A stretch of 64,000 nucleotides of DNA from Nitrospinota bacterium (GCA_016208975.1 JACQXA010000004.1:1427015-1491014); one strand, 5' to 3'. Positions 35,705 to 44,808 are shown, counted from the first letter of the stretch. The notes: generated by a model from the sequence alone, not told the origin. Numbers and translations: made by a program.

Positions 35705-36493
35705 TTACCGTTTTATGTTCGTGGCCGTCTGGAGCATTTCGTCCGACGCGGTGACCGATTTGGAGTTCACCTCGTAACCGCGCTGGGCCATGATCATCTG
35801 CGTAAGCTCTTCCACCACCGAGACGTTGGAAACTTCCACATATCCTTGCAGGATGGTGCCAAGCTCGTTGGTTCCGGCGGAGCCCACCATGGGAGGGCCG
35901 GAAGCGTCTGACTCCATGTATAAACTCTTGCCGTCGGACAGAAGCCCGGCGGGGTTTACGAAATTGGCCAGCTCTATCTGCCCCACCTCGTTGGGCGTGG
36001 TGGAGCCGGGCTGGGTGACGCTGATCTTCCCCTGCTTGTCCATGCTTATCAGCGTGGCGTCTGAAGGGATGGTGACGGGTGGATACAACGGGTACCCGTC
36101 TATGTTGACGATGGTTCCCGTGTTGTCCAGCTGGAAGTTGCCAGCCCGGGTGTAGGCCACTGTGCCGTCGGGTTTTTGTATCTGGAAAAACCCTTTGCCC
36201 TCGATGGCCATGTCCAGCTCGTTCGATGTGGATTTTAAGTCGCCCTGTAGAAATGTTTTGGTTACGCCCGCCGGTTTTACGCCCAAACCCACCTGGATTC
36301 CCGTGGGAACCTGGGAGCCGGTGGCGTTCACCGTGCCAGGCGCTCGGAGGGTTTGGTAGAGCAGGTCCTGGAAATCCGCCCGGCTCCGTTTGAACCCGTA
36401 GGTGTTCACGTTGGCCAGGTTGTTGGCGATTACGTCCACGTTCATCTGCTGGGCCACCATGCCTGTGGCGCCGGTGTATAACGACCTTATCAT
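35705..36493 (-). CDS. flgG: flagellar distal rod protein FlgG
   Basis: The 262-residue protein starts MIRSLYTGATGMVAQQMNVD and carries the rod/hook N-terminal motif VIANNLANVNTYGFKRSRADF, typical of FlgG. EVSNVSVVEELTQMIMAQRG and SDEMLQTATNIKR form its C-terminal helix. It builds the outer part of the rod. Length is standard. It follows flgF after about 30 bases. Confidence 0.95.
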   Translation of the reverse strand: MIRSLYTGATGMVAQQMNVDVIANNLANVNTYGFKRSRADFQDLLYQTLRAPGTVNATGSQVPTGIQVGLGVKPAGVTKTFLQGDLKSTSNELDMAIEGKGFFQIQKPDGTVAYTRAGNFQLDNTGTIVNIDGYPLYPPVTIPSDATLISMDKQGKISVTQPGSTTPNEVGQIELANFVNPAGLLSDGKSLYMESDASGPPMVGSAGTNELGTILQGYVEVSNVSVVEELTQMIMAQRGYEVNSKSVTASDEMLQTATNIKR

Positions 36494-36524
36494 GGCTTTT
36501 TATCTCCCGCCTTTTTTCATGTTT

Positions 36525-37325
36525 TTATCTGCCCACCTGGCTTATCATCTGCCCGGTCATTGCGTCGTTCTCGGTTATCAATTTCTGGTATGTCTCCGCC
36601 AGCCTCTGGTTCTGGATAAGCTGGGTCATCTCCATGATCATGTTCACGTTGGACTGCTCCAATGTCCCCTGGGAAACCCTGGCGTTTTCCGCTTTCAGGG
36701 CCGCTCCGGGGTCTTCGGCCCTGTAAAGGCCGTTCCCTTCTTTCGTAAGCTCCAATGGTTTGGAAAACTCCACTATCTTCAGCTTTCCGGCGCTCCTGCC
36801 CGAGGCGGACATCTCCATGGGGACGTCGGAGTTTTGCCCGGTGGCGGACTCTTTCTCCACCCATATCTGGCCCGACTGGTCAACAGTCACCACGCCGTCA
36901 TTCACTATGATGGGGCGGTCCATGTCGTCCAGCGCCACGTCGCCGTTGGCGGTTACAAGCTCTCCGTTGGGCCCCACCTGGAAATTGCCGGCCCTGGTGT
37001 AACGCTCGCCATTGGCGGTCATCACCGCGAAAAACCCTTCGCCTTCGATAGCCAGGTCCAACGGATTGCCGGTGCTTTTCATGGGGCCCTGGGCCTGGTC
37101 GGTGTACTGCTCGGAGGGAACGACAAAATCGCTTGGACGTGTTCCCTCGGAGCGGGTTGCGGCTGTTGGCTCCGAAGCCCCGGCCTTGGAAAGATAACTT
37201 TCAAACACAAGCCTGTCGGCCTTGTAACCGGGCGTGTTAATGTTCGCCAGGTTGTTGGTGATGGTCTCCAGCCGCCGCTCCGAGGCTAAAAACCCGGTGG
37301 CGGCCACGTACATCCCGCTGTGCAT
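36525..37325 (-). CDS. flgF: flagellar proximal rod protein FlgF
   Basis: The 266-residue protein begins MHSGMYVAATGFLASERRLE and contains the ITNNLANINTPGYKADRLVF motif. EQSNVNMIMEMTQLIQNQRL sits near the end. Together these fit FlgF. It is the first gene of the minus-strand flagellar run. A ribosome site (GGAAAGG) precedes it, and a sigma-54-like promoter lies about 45 bases upstream of the ATG. Confidence 0.92.
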   Translation of the reverse strand: MHSGMYVAATGFLASERRLETITNNLANINTPGYKADRLVFESYLSKAGASEPTAATRSEGTRPSDFVVPSEQYTDQAQGPMKSTGNPLDLAIEGEGFFAVMTANGERYTRAGNFQVGPNGELVTANGDVALDDMDRPIIVNDGVVTVDQSGQIWVEKESATGQNSDVPMEMSASGRSAGKLKIVEFSKPLELTKEGNGLYRAEDPGAALKAENARVSQGTLEQSNVNMIMEMTQLIQNQRLAETYQKLITENDAMTGQMISQVGR

Positions 37326-37367
37326 GCGTCAAGCCTTTCCATGTCAAAAATAGTCAACACCCACCAA

Positions 37368-37383
37368 AGCAAAGACGATGCCA
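37368..37383 (-). promoter_or_regulatory. candidate sigma-54 promoter of the flgF operon
   Basis: On the minus strand the sequence TGGCATCGTCTTTGCT has the GG and GC pairs 10 bases apart and matches the consensus TGGCAYRNNNNTTGCW at all but one position. A start point about 12 bases further on gives a leader of about 30 bases to the flgF ATG at 37325. Sigma-54 control of rod and ring operons is known in several flagellated proteobacteria. No enhancer-binding protein is encoded in the window. Confidence 0.6.
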
Positions 37384-37451
37384 ACGGGTGAAAATCCAAA
37401 ATATTGACGCTCAACTGGCGAAGTATGGCGGGTTTGGGCTATAGTTTTCCT

Positions 37452-38135
37452 ATGGAAAGGGGCATTTTCCGAGCCATGAGCGTCAAAACCCGCAATCCTC
37501 TTGTCGGCGACCGGCTGTATGTCTCCCAAAAGGAGTTTTACCGGAAGACATATATAGAAGAGACCGCGCCGCCCTGGGAAAAGTCTTTCGACCAGGGATG
37601 GCTGGGAGCGACTTTAGAAAAGCTCGGCCCCGGCCAGGGGAAACTGGCGCTGGACATAGGCGCGGGCTCCGGACGCGCCTCCATAATCATGGCCCGGCGC
37701 GGTTATAAGGTTGTTGGGGTGGATTATGTTTTCCATCCACTCCCCTCGGCTTTAGCCAGGGCGCGAAACCGCCCATGGCCCAAGTTCATAAACACGGACC
37801 TTTTCGAGGCGCCGTTCAGGCAAGGCTCGTTCGACATGGCGCTGGACTGGGGGGTGTTCCACCATATAAGGCGCAGGGACACGGCGGGATACATTTCCGC
37901 TGTGACGGCCTTGTTAAAACCTGGCGGCGTTTTTCTGCTGGGTTGTTTCTCACGGAACTTCCGGCACGAAGGGGAAGGGAATAGAAAACGGAACTGGACC
38001 GTTCACCGGGGCCATTACGACCGGTTCTCCAGCGCCGGGGAACTGCGCGCCATATTCGCTCCATATTTTATAATGGGCCGGGTGTGGGAAAGCCCTTCGG
38101 GATTTTATTACCTGTCCATGCGCAAGGCGGGCTGA
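37452..38135 (+). CDS. class I SAM-dependent methyltransferase
   Basis: The 227-residue protein has the Rossmann methyltransferase motifs: ALDIGAGSGRASIIMARRGY (motif I) and VVGVDYV, then DMALDWGVFHHI (motif IV region) and LKPGGVFLLGCF (motif VI). The substrate is unknown. It is divergent from flgF and starts a run of genes that includes a sugar-type oxidoreductase and a Maf-like protein. Flagellin or surface-sugar modification is therefore possible, though unproven. Starts at 37452 or 37476 are both open; neither has a strong ribosome site. Confidence 0.75.
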   Translation: MERGIFRAMSVKTRNPLVGDRLYVSQKEFYRKTYIEETAPPWEKSFDQGWLGATLEKLGPGQGKLALDIGAGSGRASIIMARRGYKVVGVDYVFHPLPSALARARNRPWPKFINTDLFEAPFRQGSFDMALDWGVFHHIRRRDTAGYISAVTALLKPGGVFLLGCFSRNFRHEGEGNRKRNWTVHRGHYDRFSSAGELRAIFAPYFIMGRVWESPSGFYYLSMRKAG

Positions 38136-38137
38136 CC

Positions 38138-38431
38138 ATGGAAATATGCGACCGGTGCGGCGTGATGATCCAGCCGGGAGACGTGCGTTACATGGTGAAG
38201 GTCACCGTTAAAGTGGATGACGGCGGCGTCATCAACCAGCCCATCTCCGAAGAGGAGATGAAAAACATCATAGACCAGCTTTCCACCATAAGCTCCGACG
38301 AGCTGGAGAAACAGGTGTACGAGGAACGTTCCTTCATCCTTTGCCCAACCTGCAAACGGGCGTTCATGGATAGGCCTTTCGGCGACAGCCTGGACCGGCC
38401 ACCGGGCGACTGGCCCACGGGCCCCTATTGA
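38138..38431 (+). CDS. small zinc-ribbon-like hypothetical protein
   Basis: The 97-residue protein has two CxxC pairs, CDRC at the N-terminus and CPTC near residue 70, which could bind one zinc. A helical acidic stretch lies between them (ISEEEMKNIIDQLSTISSDE). The C-terminus is rich in Pro, Asp and Arg. It begins 2 bases after the methyltransferase stop. I do not recognise a function; similar small proteins occur in deltaproteobacterial genomes. Confidence 0.65.
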   Translation: MEICDRCGVMIQPGDVRYMVKVTVKVDDGGVINQPISEEEMKNIIDQLSTISSDELEKQVYEERSFILCPTCKRAFMDRPFGDSLDRPPGDWPTGPY

Positions 38432-38447
38432 ATACCGGCGGGGGGCG

Positions 38448-39506
38448 TTGATATTGGCGAAGGTTAAACAACACCGCGTGGCCATAATCGGCTGTGGCAG
38501 GATAGCCAGCATTTTGGAGGGAGACCCGTTGCGGGCCAAGCCCTGCACCCATGCCGGGGCGTTCGCCGCCCATCCGAAAACCAAGATAGTGGCCGGGGCG
38601 GACATCAATCCGGAACGGCTGAAACTTTTCGGCCGGAAATGGCGCGTGAAGGGATTGTACGACGATTACCGGAAGATGCTGGCCGCCGAGAAACCGGACA
38701 TTGTAAGCGTGGCCGCGTGGACCGAGTATCACGCCGAGATGGTGATAGCCTGCGCCGAGGCGGGCGTGAAAGGGATATATTGCGAAAAACCCCTGGCTGT
38801 GAGCCTGCCCCAGGCGCGCAAAATGATAAAGGCTTGCCAGAAACATGACGTGGCCATGGTGGTGGGCCACGAGCGCCGGTGGGACAGGCGTTACCAGGTT
38901 ATCCGTGAAAAACTGGCCGCGGGCGAACTGGGCCAATTGCGCTCCGTCACCGGGTATTGTCTCTCGGGCGCGTGGCCAAAACTGTCCCGCAAAAAATACG
39001 GCGGCGGCCCGGTGTTTCACGACGGCACCCACCTGGTGGACCTGTTCCGGTTCATCGCTGGCGACGCGGTGGCCGCCATGGCGGTGGAGGACAGGCGTCA
39101 CGGGAACGCCAACGTGGAGTCCACCGTGATGGGAGTGATAGAGTTTGAAAACGGCGCCCGGGGGATGATAATAGGCGGCGGCGAACGGCAATATTTCCAT
39201 TTCGAGCTGGACATCCAGACCGACCGCGCCCGCGCCGTGATAACGAACCATTCCGCCCATCTATATATGAAAGCCGAAAGCATGCATTTCACCGGGTTCA
39301 CGGAACTTGAGCCCGCTGAGTTCCCGCCGGTCCCGGATTACATCAACCCGTTCGTTGGCGGGGTGGAGGATCTTGTAAACCAGGTGGAGACCGGAGCCCC
39401 CTCACTATCCTCCGGCGTGGATGGATACAAGGCGCTGGAAATAATCATGGCCCTCTACCGTTCGGCGGGCGGTGGCGGCCAGCGTGTGAAAATACCGCTC
39501 CGGTGA
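38448..39506 (+). CDS. Gfo/Idh/MocA-family NAD(P)-dependent oxidoreductase
   Basis: The 352-residue protein has the N-terminal Rossmann motif HRVAIIGCGRIASILEG and the family motif YCEKPLAVSLPQARKMI, in which EKP carries the catalytic-region lysine. FHDGTHLVDLFRFIAGD holds the active-site histidine region. Family members oxidise or reduce sugars and inositols, often in nucleotide-sugar pathways. Its place before the Maf-like gene suggests a step in making a glycan for flagellin. The start is TTG at 38448 with GGGGGG upstream; the next in-frame TTG is two codons later. Confidence 0.85.
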   Translation: MILAKVKQHRVAIIGCGRIASILEGDPLRAKPCTHAGAFAAHPKTKIVAGADINPERLKLFGRKWRVKGLYDDYRKMLAAEKPDIVSVAAWTEYHAEMVIACAEAGVKGIYCEKPLAVSLPQARKMIKACQKHDVAMVVGHERRWDRRYQVIREKLAAGELGQLRSVTGYCLSGAWPKLSRKKYGGGPVFHDGTHLVDLFRFIAGDAVAAMAVEDRRHGNANVESTVMGVIEFENGARGMIIGGGERQYFHFELDIQTDRARAVITNHSAHLYMKAESMHFTGFTELEPAEFPPVPDYINPFVGGVEDLVNQVETGAPSLSSGVDGYKALEIIMALYRSAGGGGQRVKIPLR

Positions 39507-39511
39507 ATTCC

Positions 39512-40954
39512 ATGACGGACCGTTACACTAAAAACCTGATGGCGCTGGAGGCCAGGTTCCCCACAGCCGCTACCGCCGTGAGGGGCGCCGGGGACGATGT
39601 GGAAATCCTCCCGTCGCGCAAAGGCGTCCCCACTGGAAAACTGAGCGGCTCGTATCTGCACAGCGCCTACGATCCTATGGATGAGGCGATAAAATTCACA
39701 CGCGGCCACGGCCTTGGCCCCGGCGACCATGTGGCGCTGTACGGCATGGGGCTGGGGCATCATCTAAAACCACTGCTGGACATCATCGGGCCCCAAGGCT
39801 TGCTGGTGGTGGCCGAGGCCAACGCCGCCATACTCAAGGCCGCATTGGCCGTGGTGGACGATCCGGCTGTTTTGAACGACCCGCGTTTAACGGTTGTGGC
39901 CGGTTCCGGCGAGGCGGAGTTCCTTTCCCAATGGGCCAAGGCGCTGGCCGCGCTGGACACGGAGCGGACGAGGGTGGTGATATTCAGCCCCTCTTTGAGG
40001 AATATGCCCGCCGGATTTAACATGGCCCGCCGGGCTGTGGAGATGGTGAGGATGGAGCGGCGCTTCCCCGTAATCATGGGTGAAGTGGAAAATGAAAATT
40101 TCCGGCGGAACCTGCCTCGGATAAAAAAATCCGCGGGGGTTAGCGCTTTGCGTGGAACGCTTACGGGGCGCGGGGCATTCGTGGTTGGCGCCGGGCCTAC
40201 GCTGGACAGGGATATAGTGGAGCTTTGCCGTAACAGCCCCATGGCCATATTTTCCAGTGACACCGCCTGTCCCGTCCTGCTCTCGGCTGGCATCACCCCC
40301 CACATGGTTTTCACCGCCGATCCTCAGCCCGTCAGCCGGTGGCATTTCGACCTGGCCGGGAGATATGACATCCCGCTGGTCCTACCGCCCACGGCCTGCG
40401 CGAACCTTGTGGGAAGCTGGAGCGGCCCGCTTTATTTCGGTTTTCCCGCGCCGGAGCGGCACAAAGATCCCGCCCGGTCGTGGATGCGCTCCATGGGGGT
40501 TTTTGAAGGGGGCGGCTCGGTTTCCGCCTATGCGTTGGAGACGGCTTTCATGGCGGGCGCCAGTCACGTGGTTCTTGCGGGTCAGGATTTCGGATACCCA
40601 TGGGGGCGCGTTTACGCCACCGGGTGCCTGCCGGATTGGTCGCAGGTTTCCATGTCCCAGGAAGGGCTGGCGCGGGAACGAAATTATTTTAATAACGGGA
40701 CAACCCTTACGGCCCTGGCATTATACTCATATAGAAGAGCGTTTGAGGATTTGATCCGCGCCCATGATGGAACCAGGGTTTACACCCTTTCCGCCCATGG
40801 GGTGGCGCTGGAGGGAGTGGAGGCCATCCCGTCGCCCGCTGTTTTGGGTATTAAACCCGGCGAAGGTTTTGAATTCAACGCCCCGGCGTTTTCCGGCAAC
40901 GGATATACCGCCGAGGTGGAGCGGGCCTTTATGGACTGGCTGGAAGGACAATGA
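39512..40954 (+). CDS. MptE-like/Maf-type motility-associated glycosylation protein
   Basis: The 480-residue protein has an N-terminal domain (about 30-190) and the conserved MptE-like core: GRGAFVVGAGPTLDRDIVEL, FSSDTACPVLLSAGITPHMV, FTADPQ, and later AGASHVVLAGQDFGYPWGRVYA with TTLTALALYSYRRAFEDLI. This is the PF01973 (DUF115) family that includes Maf proteins, which attach nonulosonic acids to flagellin in Campylobacter and others. Its closeness to the flagellar run supports that role. A GTG at 39503 overlapping the previous stop is an alternative start. Confidence 0.82.
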   Translation: MTDRYTKNLMALEARFPTAATAVRGAGDDVEILPSRKGVPTGKLSGSYLHSAYDPMDEAIKFTRGHGLGPGDHVALYGMGLGHHLKPLLDIIGPQGLLVVAEANAAILKAALAVVDDPAVLNDPRLTVVAGSGEAEFLSQWAKALAALDTERTRVVIFSPSLRNMPAGFNMARRAVEMVRMERRFPVIMGEVENENFRRNLPRIKKSAGVSALRGTLTGRGAFVVGAGPTLDRDIVELCRNSPMAIFSSDTACPVLLSAGITPHMVFTADPQPVSRWHFDLAGRYDIPLVLPPTACANLVGSWSGPLYFGFPAPERHKDPARSWMRSMGVFEGGGSVSAYALETAFMAGASHVVLAGQDFGYPWGRVYATGCLPDWSQVSMSQEGLARERNYFNNGTTLTALALYSYRRAFEDLIRAHDGTRVYTLSAHGVALEGVEAIPSPAVLGIKPGEGFEFNAPAFSGNGYTAEVERAFMDWLEGQ

Positions 40955-41934
40955 AAGGCAAGATAGTCCACGCCGTAATCACCGTCTCTGACAGGGAGGG
41001 GGTGGAGAGCGAGGAAATACCCTTCCGCACCACCCGGAGCTCGCCGGGATACGAGGCGTACTGGCCCACATACAGGATAGTGGCGCAAGGTGAGATTGCC
41101 CCGGTCTTAGGCCCAACCCCCCTGGGGTACCGGGTGAAAGCGTTCAAGGGCAACTTCACCATAGTGGAAATGGAATGCGGGTTTGAAAACGACGCGGCAG
41201 TCAACGTCCTGGCCCTGAAGAACGCTTTGAGCCGTAAAGCCCTGGAGATTGCCAAAGCGTGGGATGCCGCCGCTGGATACGAGGAATACACTTTCTACTG
41301 CGTATCCGATTATGAGGGGTACGATGGTTTCCTGTCGCAAAACGGGCTGATGATATCCCAGCTGATAAAAGATGAAACGGCGGACCTGGCCCCTGAGGAA
41401 ATCAAGGAAACCCTCGCAAGCTCCCTGCGTTACGACAACGAGGACCTGACGGTCATCGAGTGGGACGGCGCCCTGCTTCTGGACAAAGACGGCAATTTCG
41501 ACGACAACATTACCTTGCTGGAGCTGGCGAACATCCAGCTTCTGGCCCTGCGCACCCTGGACAATAACCTGTCCCAGGAGATAGCCCGGTTCAAAAGGTT
41601 CGGGGACATCAAGACATCGAACATTTTCCGGCTTTCATCGTTCTTGAAATCCGTGGTCAACGTCCGCACGAAAAGCCTGTTCGAGCTGGACTCCATAGAC
41701 GACGCCATAAAACTGTACGGCGACTGGTATTCGGCGAAAGTCTATTCCATCGCCGCCCGCAAGCTTTACCACGTCAAATGGCGCGACGCGGTGGAGAAAA
41801 AGCTGAACCTGCTGGAGAACATGTTCGAGATGGTGAGCCACCGCCAGGTGGAGCTGTACAACCTGATACTGGAGTTCTCCATAGTGGCCCTTATCGTTTT
41901 CGAGATCGCGCTTCTTTTGGCGGGGGTGGCGTAA
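40951..41934 (+). CDS. hypothetical protein with a C-terminal membrane anchor, RMD1-like layout
   Basis: The 327-residue protein overlaps the Maf-like gene by 4 bases. It has a mixed N-terminal domain, a helical middle (about 190-300; ANIQLLALRTLDNNLSQEI, VEKKLNLLENMFEMVSHRQV) and one membrane helix at the end (ILEFSIVALIVFEIALLLAG). The order of soluble domain, coiled coil and one or two terminal helices resembles the RMD1/DUF155 family, but the match is by layout only. No catalytic motif is seen. Confidence 0.6.
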   Translation: MKGKIVHAVITVSDREGVESEEIPFRTTRSSPGYEAYWPTYRIVAQGEIAPVLGPTPLGYRVKAFKGNFTIVEMECGFENDAAVNVLALKNALSRKALEIAKAWDAAAGYEEYTFYCVSDYEGYDGFLSQNGLMISQLIKDETADLAPEEIKETLASSLRYDNEDLTVIEWDGALLLDKDGNFDDNITLLELANIQLLALRTLDNNLSQEIARFKRFGDIKTSNIFRLSSFLKSVVNVRTKSLFELDSIDDAIKLYGDWYSAKVYSIAARKLYHVKWRDAVEKKLNLLENMFEMVSHRQVELYNLILEFSIVALIVFEIALLLAGVA

Positions 41935-41992
41935 CTTGCCTTTCCCGCGCAAAGAAGGCGCGTTATACTTTACCGGGGTAAATTTTTAACTT

Positions 41993-43093
41993 ATGAACAC
42001 AACTATGGACATGCGCCCGGCGATGAAGGCTTTGGCGGTCTTTGTCGGGCTGGCGCTGTTTACGTGGATGCTTTACGCCGCACGGGACGCGCTGTTCCCC
42101 TTCGCCGTGGCGTTCGTGTTCGCCTATCTTTTAGACCCGGTGGTGGACCGGCTGGTAAAAGCCGGGGTGAGCCGGTCCACGGCCATACTCATCCTGCTGG
42201 CCGCGCTGTTCTCCATGCTGGCGCTGGCGGTGGCGCTGTTGGCTCCGCTCATTTCCGCCCAGGTGGAGGCGTTGGCCCGCAACGCTCCCGGATATGTGGA
42301 ATCCGTCAAATCCCGCGTTGCGCCATTTATCGAAAGCCTCCCGGAAATGGACAGGGCCAAGGTGGAGGAATCCATCCGGGATTCCATGGGGGCTTTGGGT
42401 GACGCGCCGCTGAAAATAGTAAAAGCCGTATCCCAATCCTTGTGGGCCGGGTTCTCCTCGGCGGTGGGGTTCATATTCGCGCTCTTCAACCTGATAATAA
42501 TCCCCGTGGCCACGTTCTACCTACTCAAGGATTTCGACGTGATAACCTCGAAACTCGCCAGCCGCGTGCCGCCCCGGAACAGGGAGCGGGCGCTGGGCTT
42601 TTTCACCAGGCTGGACGAGGTGCTCAACAGTTTCTTTCGCGGCCAGCTTACGGTGGCCTCCATTCTTGCGGTCTATTACGCCACCGGTCTGTTCTTCATC
42701 GGCGCGCCCATGGGGATACTCATTGGCCTGCTGGCCGGCTTTTCCAACATTGTGCCTTACATGCCCATATTCGTGGGGTTGCTACCCGCGCTGTTCCTTA
42801 CCTGGTTGCAATATCCCGGCTGGGAATATCCGCTGATGACGCTGGCGCTTTTCGGCGTGGGGCAGGCGTTCGAGGGCTTGTTCCTTACGCCCCGGGTTAT
42901 GGAATCGGCGGTGGGGCTTCATCCTGTGGCGGTGATGGCGGCGATATTCATCGGGGGCAGTTTCTTCGGTTTCACCGGGATTTTGCTGGCGGCTCCCGCG
43001 GCGGCGGCGCTGAAAGTGGCGCTGGAGGAACTGGACAGGGTTTATACCGAGTCGGATTTTTTCAAACAGGGCGCCGGGCCGGAGCAGGAATAA
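41993..43093 (+). CDS. AI-2E family (PerM/TqsA-like) transporter
   Basis: The 366-residue membrane protein shows the AI-2E exporter pattern: N-terminal helices (FPFAVAFVFAYLLDPVVDRL), a large loop around 90-150, then FFRGQLTVASILAVYYATGL, the GLLAGFSNIVPYMPIF segment and a final VGLHPVAVMAAIFIGGSFFG helix pair. Family members have been linked to release of autoinducer-2 or to Na+/H+ exchange; the substrate here is unknown. Confidence 0.85.
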   Translation: MNTTMDMRPAMKALAVFVGLALFTWMLYAARDALFPFAVAFVFAYLLDPVVDRLVKAGVSRSTAILILLAALFSMLALAVALLAPLISAQVEALARNAPGYVESVKSRVAPFIESLPEMDRAKVEESIRDSMGALGDAPLKIVKAVSQSLWAGFSSAVGFIFALFNLIIIPVATFYLLKDFDVITSKLASRVPPRNRERALGFFTRLDEVLNSFFRGQLTVASILAVYYATGLFFIGAPMGILIGLLAGFSNIVPYMPIFVGLLPALFLTWLQYPGWEYPLMTLALFGVGQAFEGLFLTPRVMESAVGLHPVAVMAAIFIGGSFFGFTGILLAAPAAAALKVALEELDRVYTESDFFKQGAGPEQE

Positions 43094-43096
43094 GCC

Positions 43097-43714
43097 TCAC
43101 CGCTCCAAGGGCAGGCTTATGGTGATCAGCCCTTCCTTGCCGTTTATCTCCACGGCGAACCGGGACAAAAAACTCATCCCCACGATGGCGCTCACGGGGC
43201 CGCGCCCCTCAAAATTTAAAATCGCCGCGGGCACATCGTGGGCCGTGGCGCCGCCCACGCTCATTTTAGCCAAAATTATCACCGGGGCCGTCACCGCGCC
43301 ACTGGGGGTGTGGAACACCCTTTTCTCCGCTTTCCGGCCGCTGTAACCCAGGGAATGGGCCAGTTTCTCGGTGATAACCACATATTCAGAGCCGGTGTCT
43401 ATCCATGCGTCCCGCGCCGTGGACTTGTGGAATACCGCCGGGACAGTAATGGGGGAAACCTCCGGGTTGAACCCCAAGGTTGTGGCGCCGCCAGCCACAT
43501 CCACCGCGCCGGAAGGCGCTTGATGGCTCCCGCCGGCCACCACTTCCACGGTGATGGGTTTTGATTTGCCCCTGTATCGCTCCGGGATGTTTTTTATGCC
43601 CCGGGTGATGCGCACCGAACCTTCATCATCACTCCAGATGTAGGCGGCATCGTTACCGGCATGGGCGTTGATGGCGGCGAAGAGGAGAGCCGCAACGATA
43701 AGCGGGACTTTCAT
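43097..43714 (-). CDS. secreted retropepsin-like aspartic protease with DUF4124-like start
   Basis: The 205-residue protein has a signal peptide (1-19) and a short DUF4124-like segment (AYIWSDDEGSVRITRGIKNI). A retropepsin-type fold follows, with the catalytic DTG at D106 (WIDTGSEYVVI) and the later VSAIVGMSFLSRFAVEI, the usual hydrophobic-hydrophobic-Gly before the flap end. A dimer is expected to form the active site. It overlaps the rlpA stop by ATGA, so the two are cotranscribed. Confidence 0.75.
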   Translation of the reverse strand: MKVPLIVAALLFAAINAHAGNDAAYIWSDDEGSVRITRGIKNIPERYRGKSKPITVEVVAGGSHQAPSGAVDVAGGATTLGFNPEVSPITVPAVFHKSTARDAWIDTGSEYVVITEKLAHSLGYSGRKAEKRVFHTPSGAVTAPVIILAKMSVGGATAHDVPAAILNFEGRGPVSAIVGMSFLSRFAVEINGKEGLITISLPLER

Positions 43715-44517
43715 CAGTCCGCCACCACGAAAGATTGGGCGAAGCCTTTACCTTTAAGCGTCTCCATCGCCTCGCGGGCCACATTAATATCGCCATAGGG
43801 CCCCGCCTGCACCCTGGTAAGGGCCTGACCGGCCGGGTTGGTGTATGGCTGTAACCGGGCCGTGAGGCTCATGTCGCCCAGGGAATCCCTCACCCGCCCG
43901 GCGTTGGCCGTTACGCCGAAGGCCCCCACCTGCACATAAAACTCCCCATGGGTAAAATCCGGCAGGGGGGTTGTGGGAGCGGGAGCCCCGTCCGCGCCCG
44001 GTTTGCCCTGGGCCAGCGCCACCACCCGCACCCTTGCTGTGCCGGGGCCTACTATCCCCAGTATTTTGGCCGCGCCGTAAGAGAGGTCTATAACCCTGTC
44101 GGGCACGAAAGGCCCCCGGTCGTTCACCCTCACCGCCAGCTTATTGCCGTTGTCCAGCCTGGTTACCTCCACCATTGTTCCCAGAGGAAGGGTTTTGTGG
44201 GCCGCGGATACGCCGTACATGTCGTAAGTTTCCCCGTTTGCGGTGGGTTTGCCGTCGAAATCCTTGCCGTACCAGGAGGCGATGCCCTCCTCCGAAAAAC
44301 CGTAAGCCTCCGCCAGGGGGTAATATGTAACCCCCATCACCGTGTAGGGTTTAACGTTTTTCAACGCGCCCGGCGCCGGGGCTTGAGAGGGTGGCATTAC
44401 CCCCACCTGTTTTTTTATTTGAGCCTTGGGCGCGCATGACGGAACAAGGAAGATGAATACGGTCAGGGCCAAAAGCCCGGCGCGGCGGTTCCGGAGATGA
44501 TTTATAATGTTTTGCAT
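43714..44517 (-). CDS. rlpA: septal ring lytic transglycosylase RlpA-type lipoprotein
   Basis: The 267-residue lipoprotein has a signal peptide with lipobox VPSC. A double-psi beta-barrel (about 70-160) carries GIASWYGKDFDGKPTANGE and VRVNDRGPFVPDRVIDLSYG, where the aspartate of the RGPF segment is catalytic in RlpA. A SPOR domain (about 190-267; FYVQVGAFG, VQAGPYGDINVA) follows and binds denuded peptidoglycan at the division site. The start was set at 44517, directly before the signal peptide; the frame opens upstream with non-family sequence. Confidence 0.88.
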   Translation of the reverse strand: MQNIINHLRNRRAGLLALTVFIFLVPSCAPKAQIKKQVGVMPPSQAPAPGALKNVKPYTVMGVTYYPLAEAYGFSEEGIASWYGKDFDGKPTANGETYDMYGVSAAHKTLPLGTMVEVTRLDNGNKLAVRVNDRGPFVPDRVIDLSYGAAKILGIVGPGTARVRVVALAQGKPGADGAPAPTTPLPDFTHGEFYVQVGAFGVTANAGRVRDSLGDMSLTARLQPYTNPAGQALTRVQAGPYGDINVAREAMETLKGKGFAQSFVVAD

Positions 44518-44541
44518 GGCGCAAGGAATTTTCGCAGAACC

Positions 44542-44808
44542 ATGGGCGTAGAGCAAACCAAAGTTTCCTTTCCCCTGCAAAGGGAGAGGGGGGACAGCCA
44601 CCGGATATTGATCCAGGTGAATCCGGCGGACATCGCCTGGGTGGTGATGGTGGTGGAAAGCCACGAATTCCTGGGCGTCCCCCGCACCATCGACCAGAGC
44701 GACGGGATAGTGGAGATTCTCACCACCGGCGACTTTGTGGAAGACGCCCTGGCCCTGCTGGAATCATTGAAAGGCGAGATACCCTTAAACATATTGAACT
44801 ACCGGTGA
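44542..44808 (+). CDS. DUF4911-like small protein
   Basis: The 88-residue protein reads like a small alpha/beta fold: a strand (RILIQVNPADIAWVVMVVES), then EFLGVPRTID and an end (VEDALALLESLKGEIPLNIL). I believe this is the DUF4911 family, common in Desulfobacterota and relatives and without known function. It starts divergently from rlpA with only 24 bases between starts. An upstream ATG at 44497 is possible but would overlap rlpA. Confidence 0.55.
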   Translation: MGVEQTKVSFPLQRERGDSHRILIQVNPADIAWVVMVVESHEFLGVPRTIDQSDGIVEILTTGDFVEDALALLESLKGEIPLNILNYR

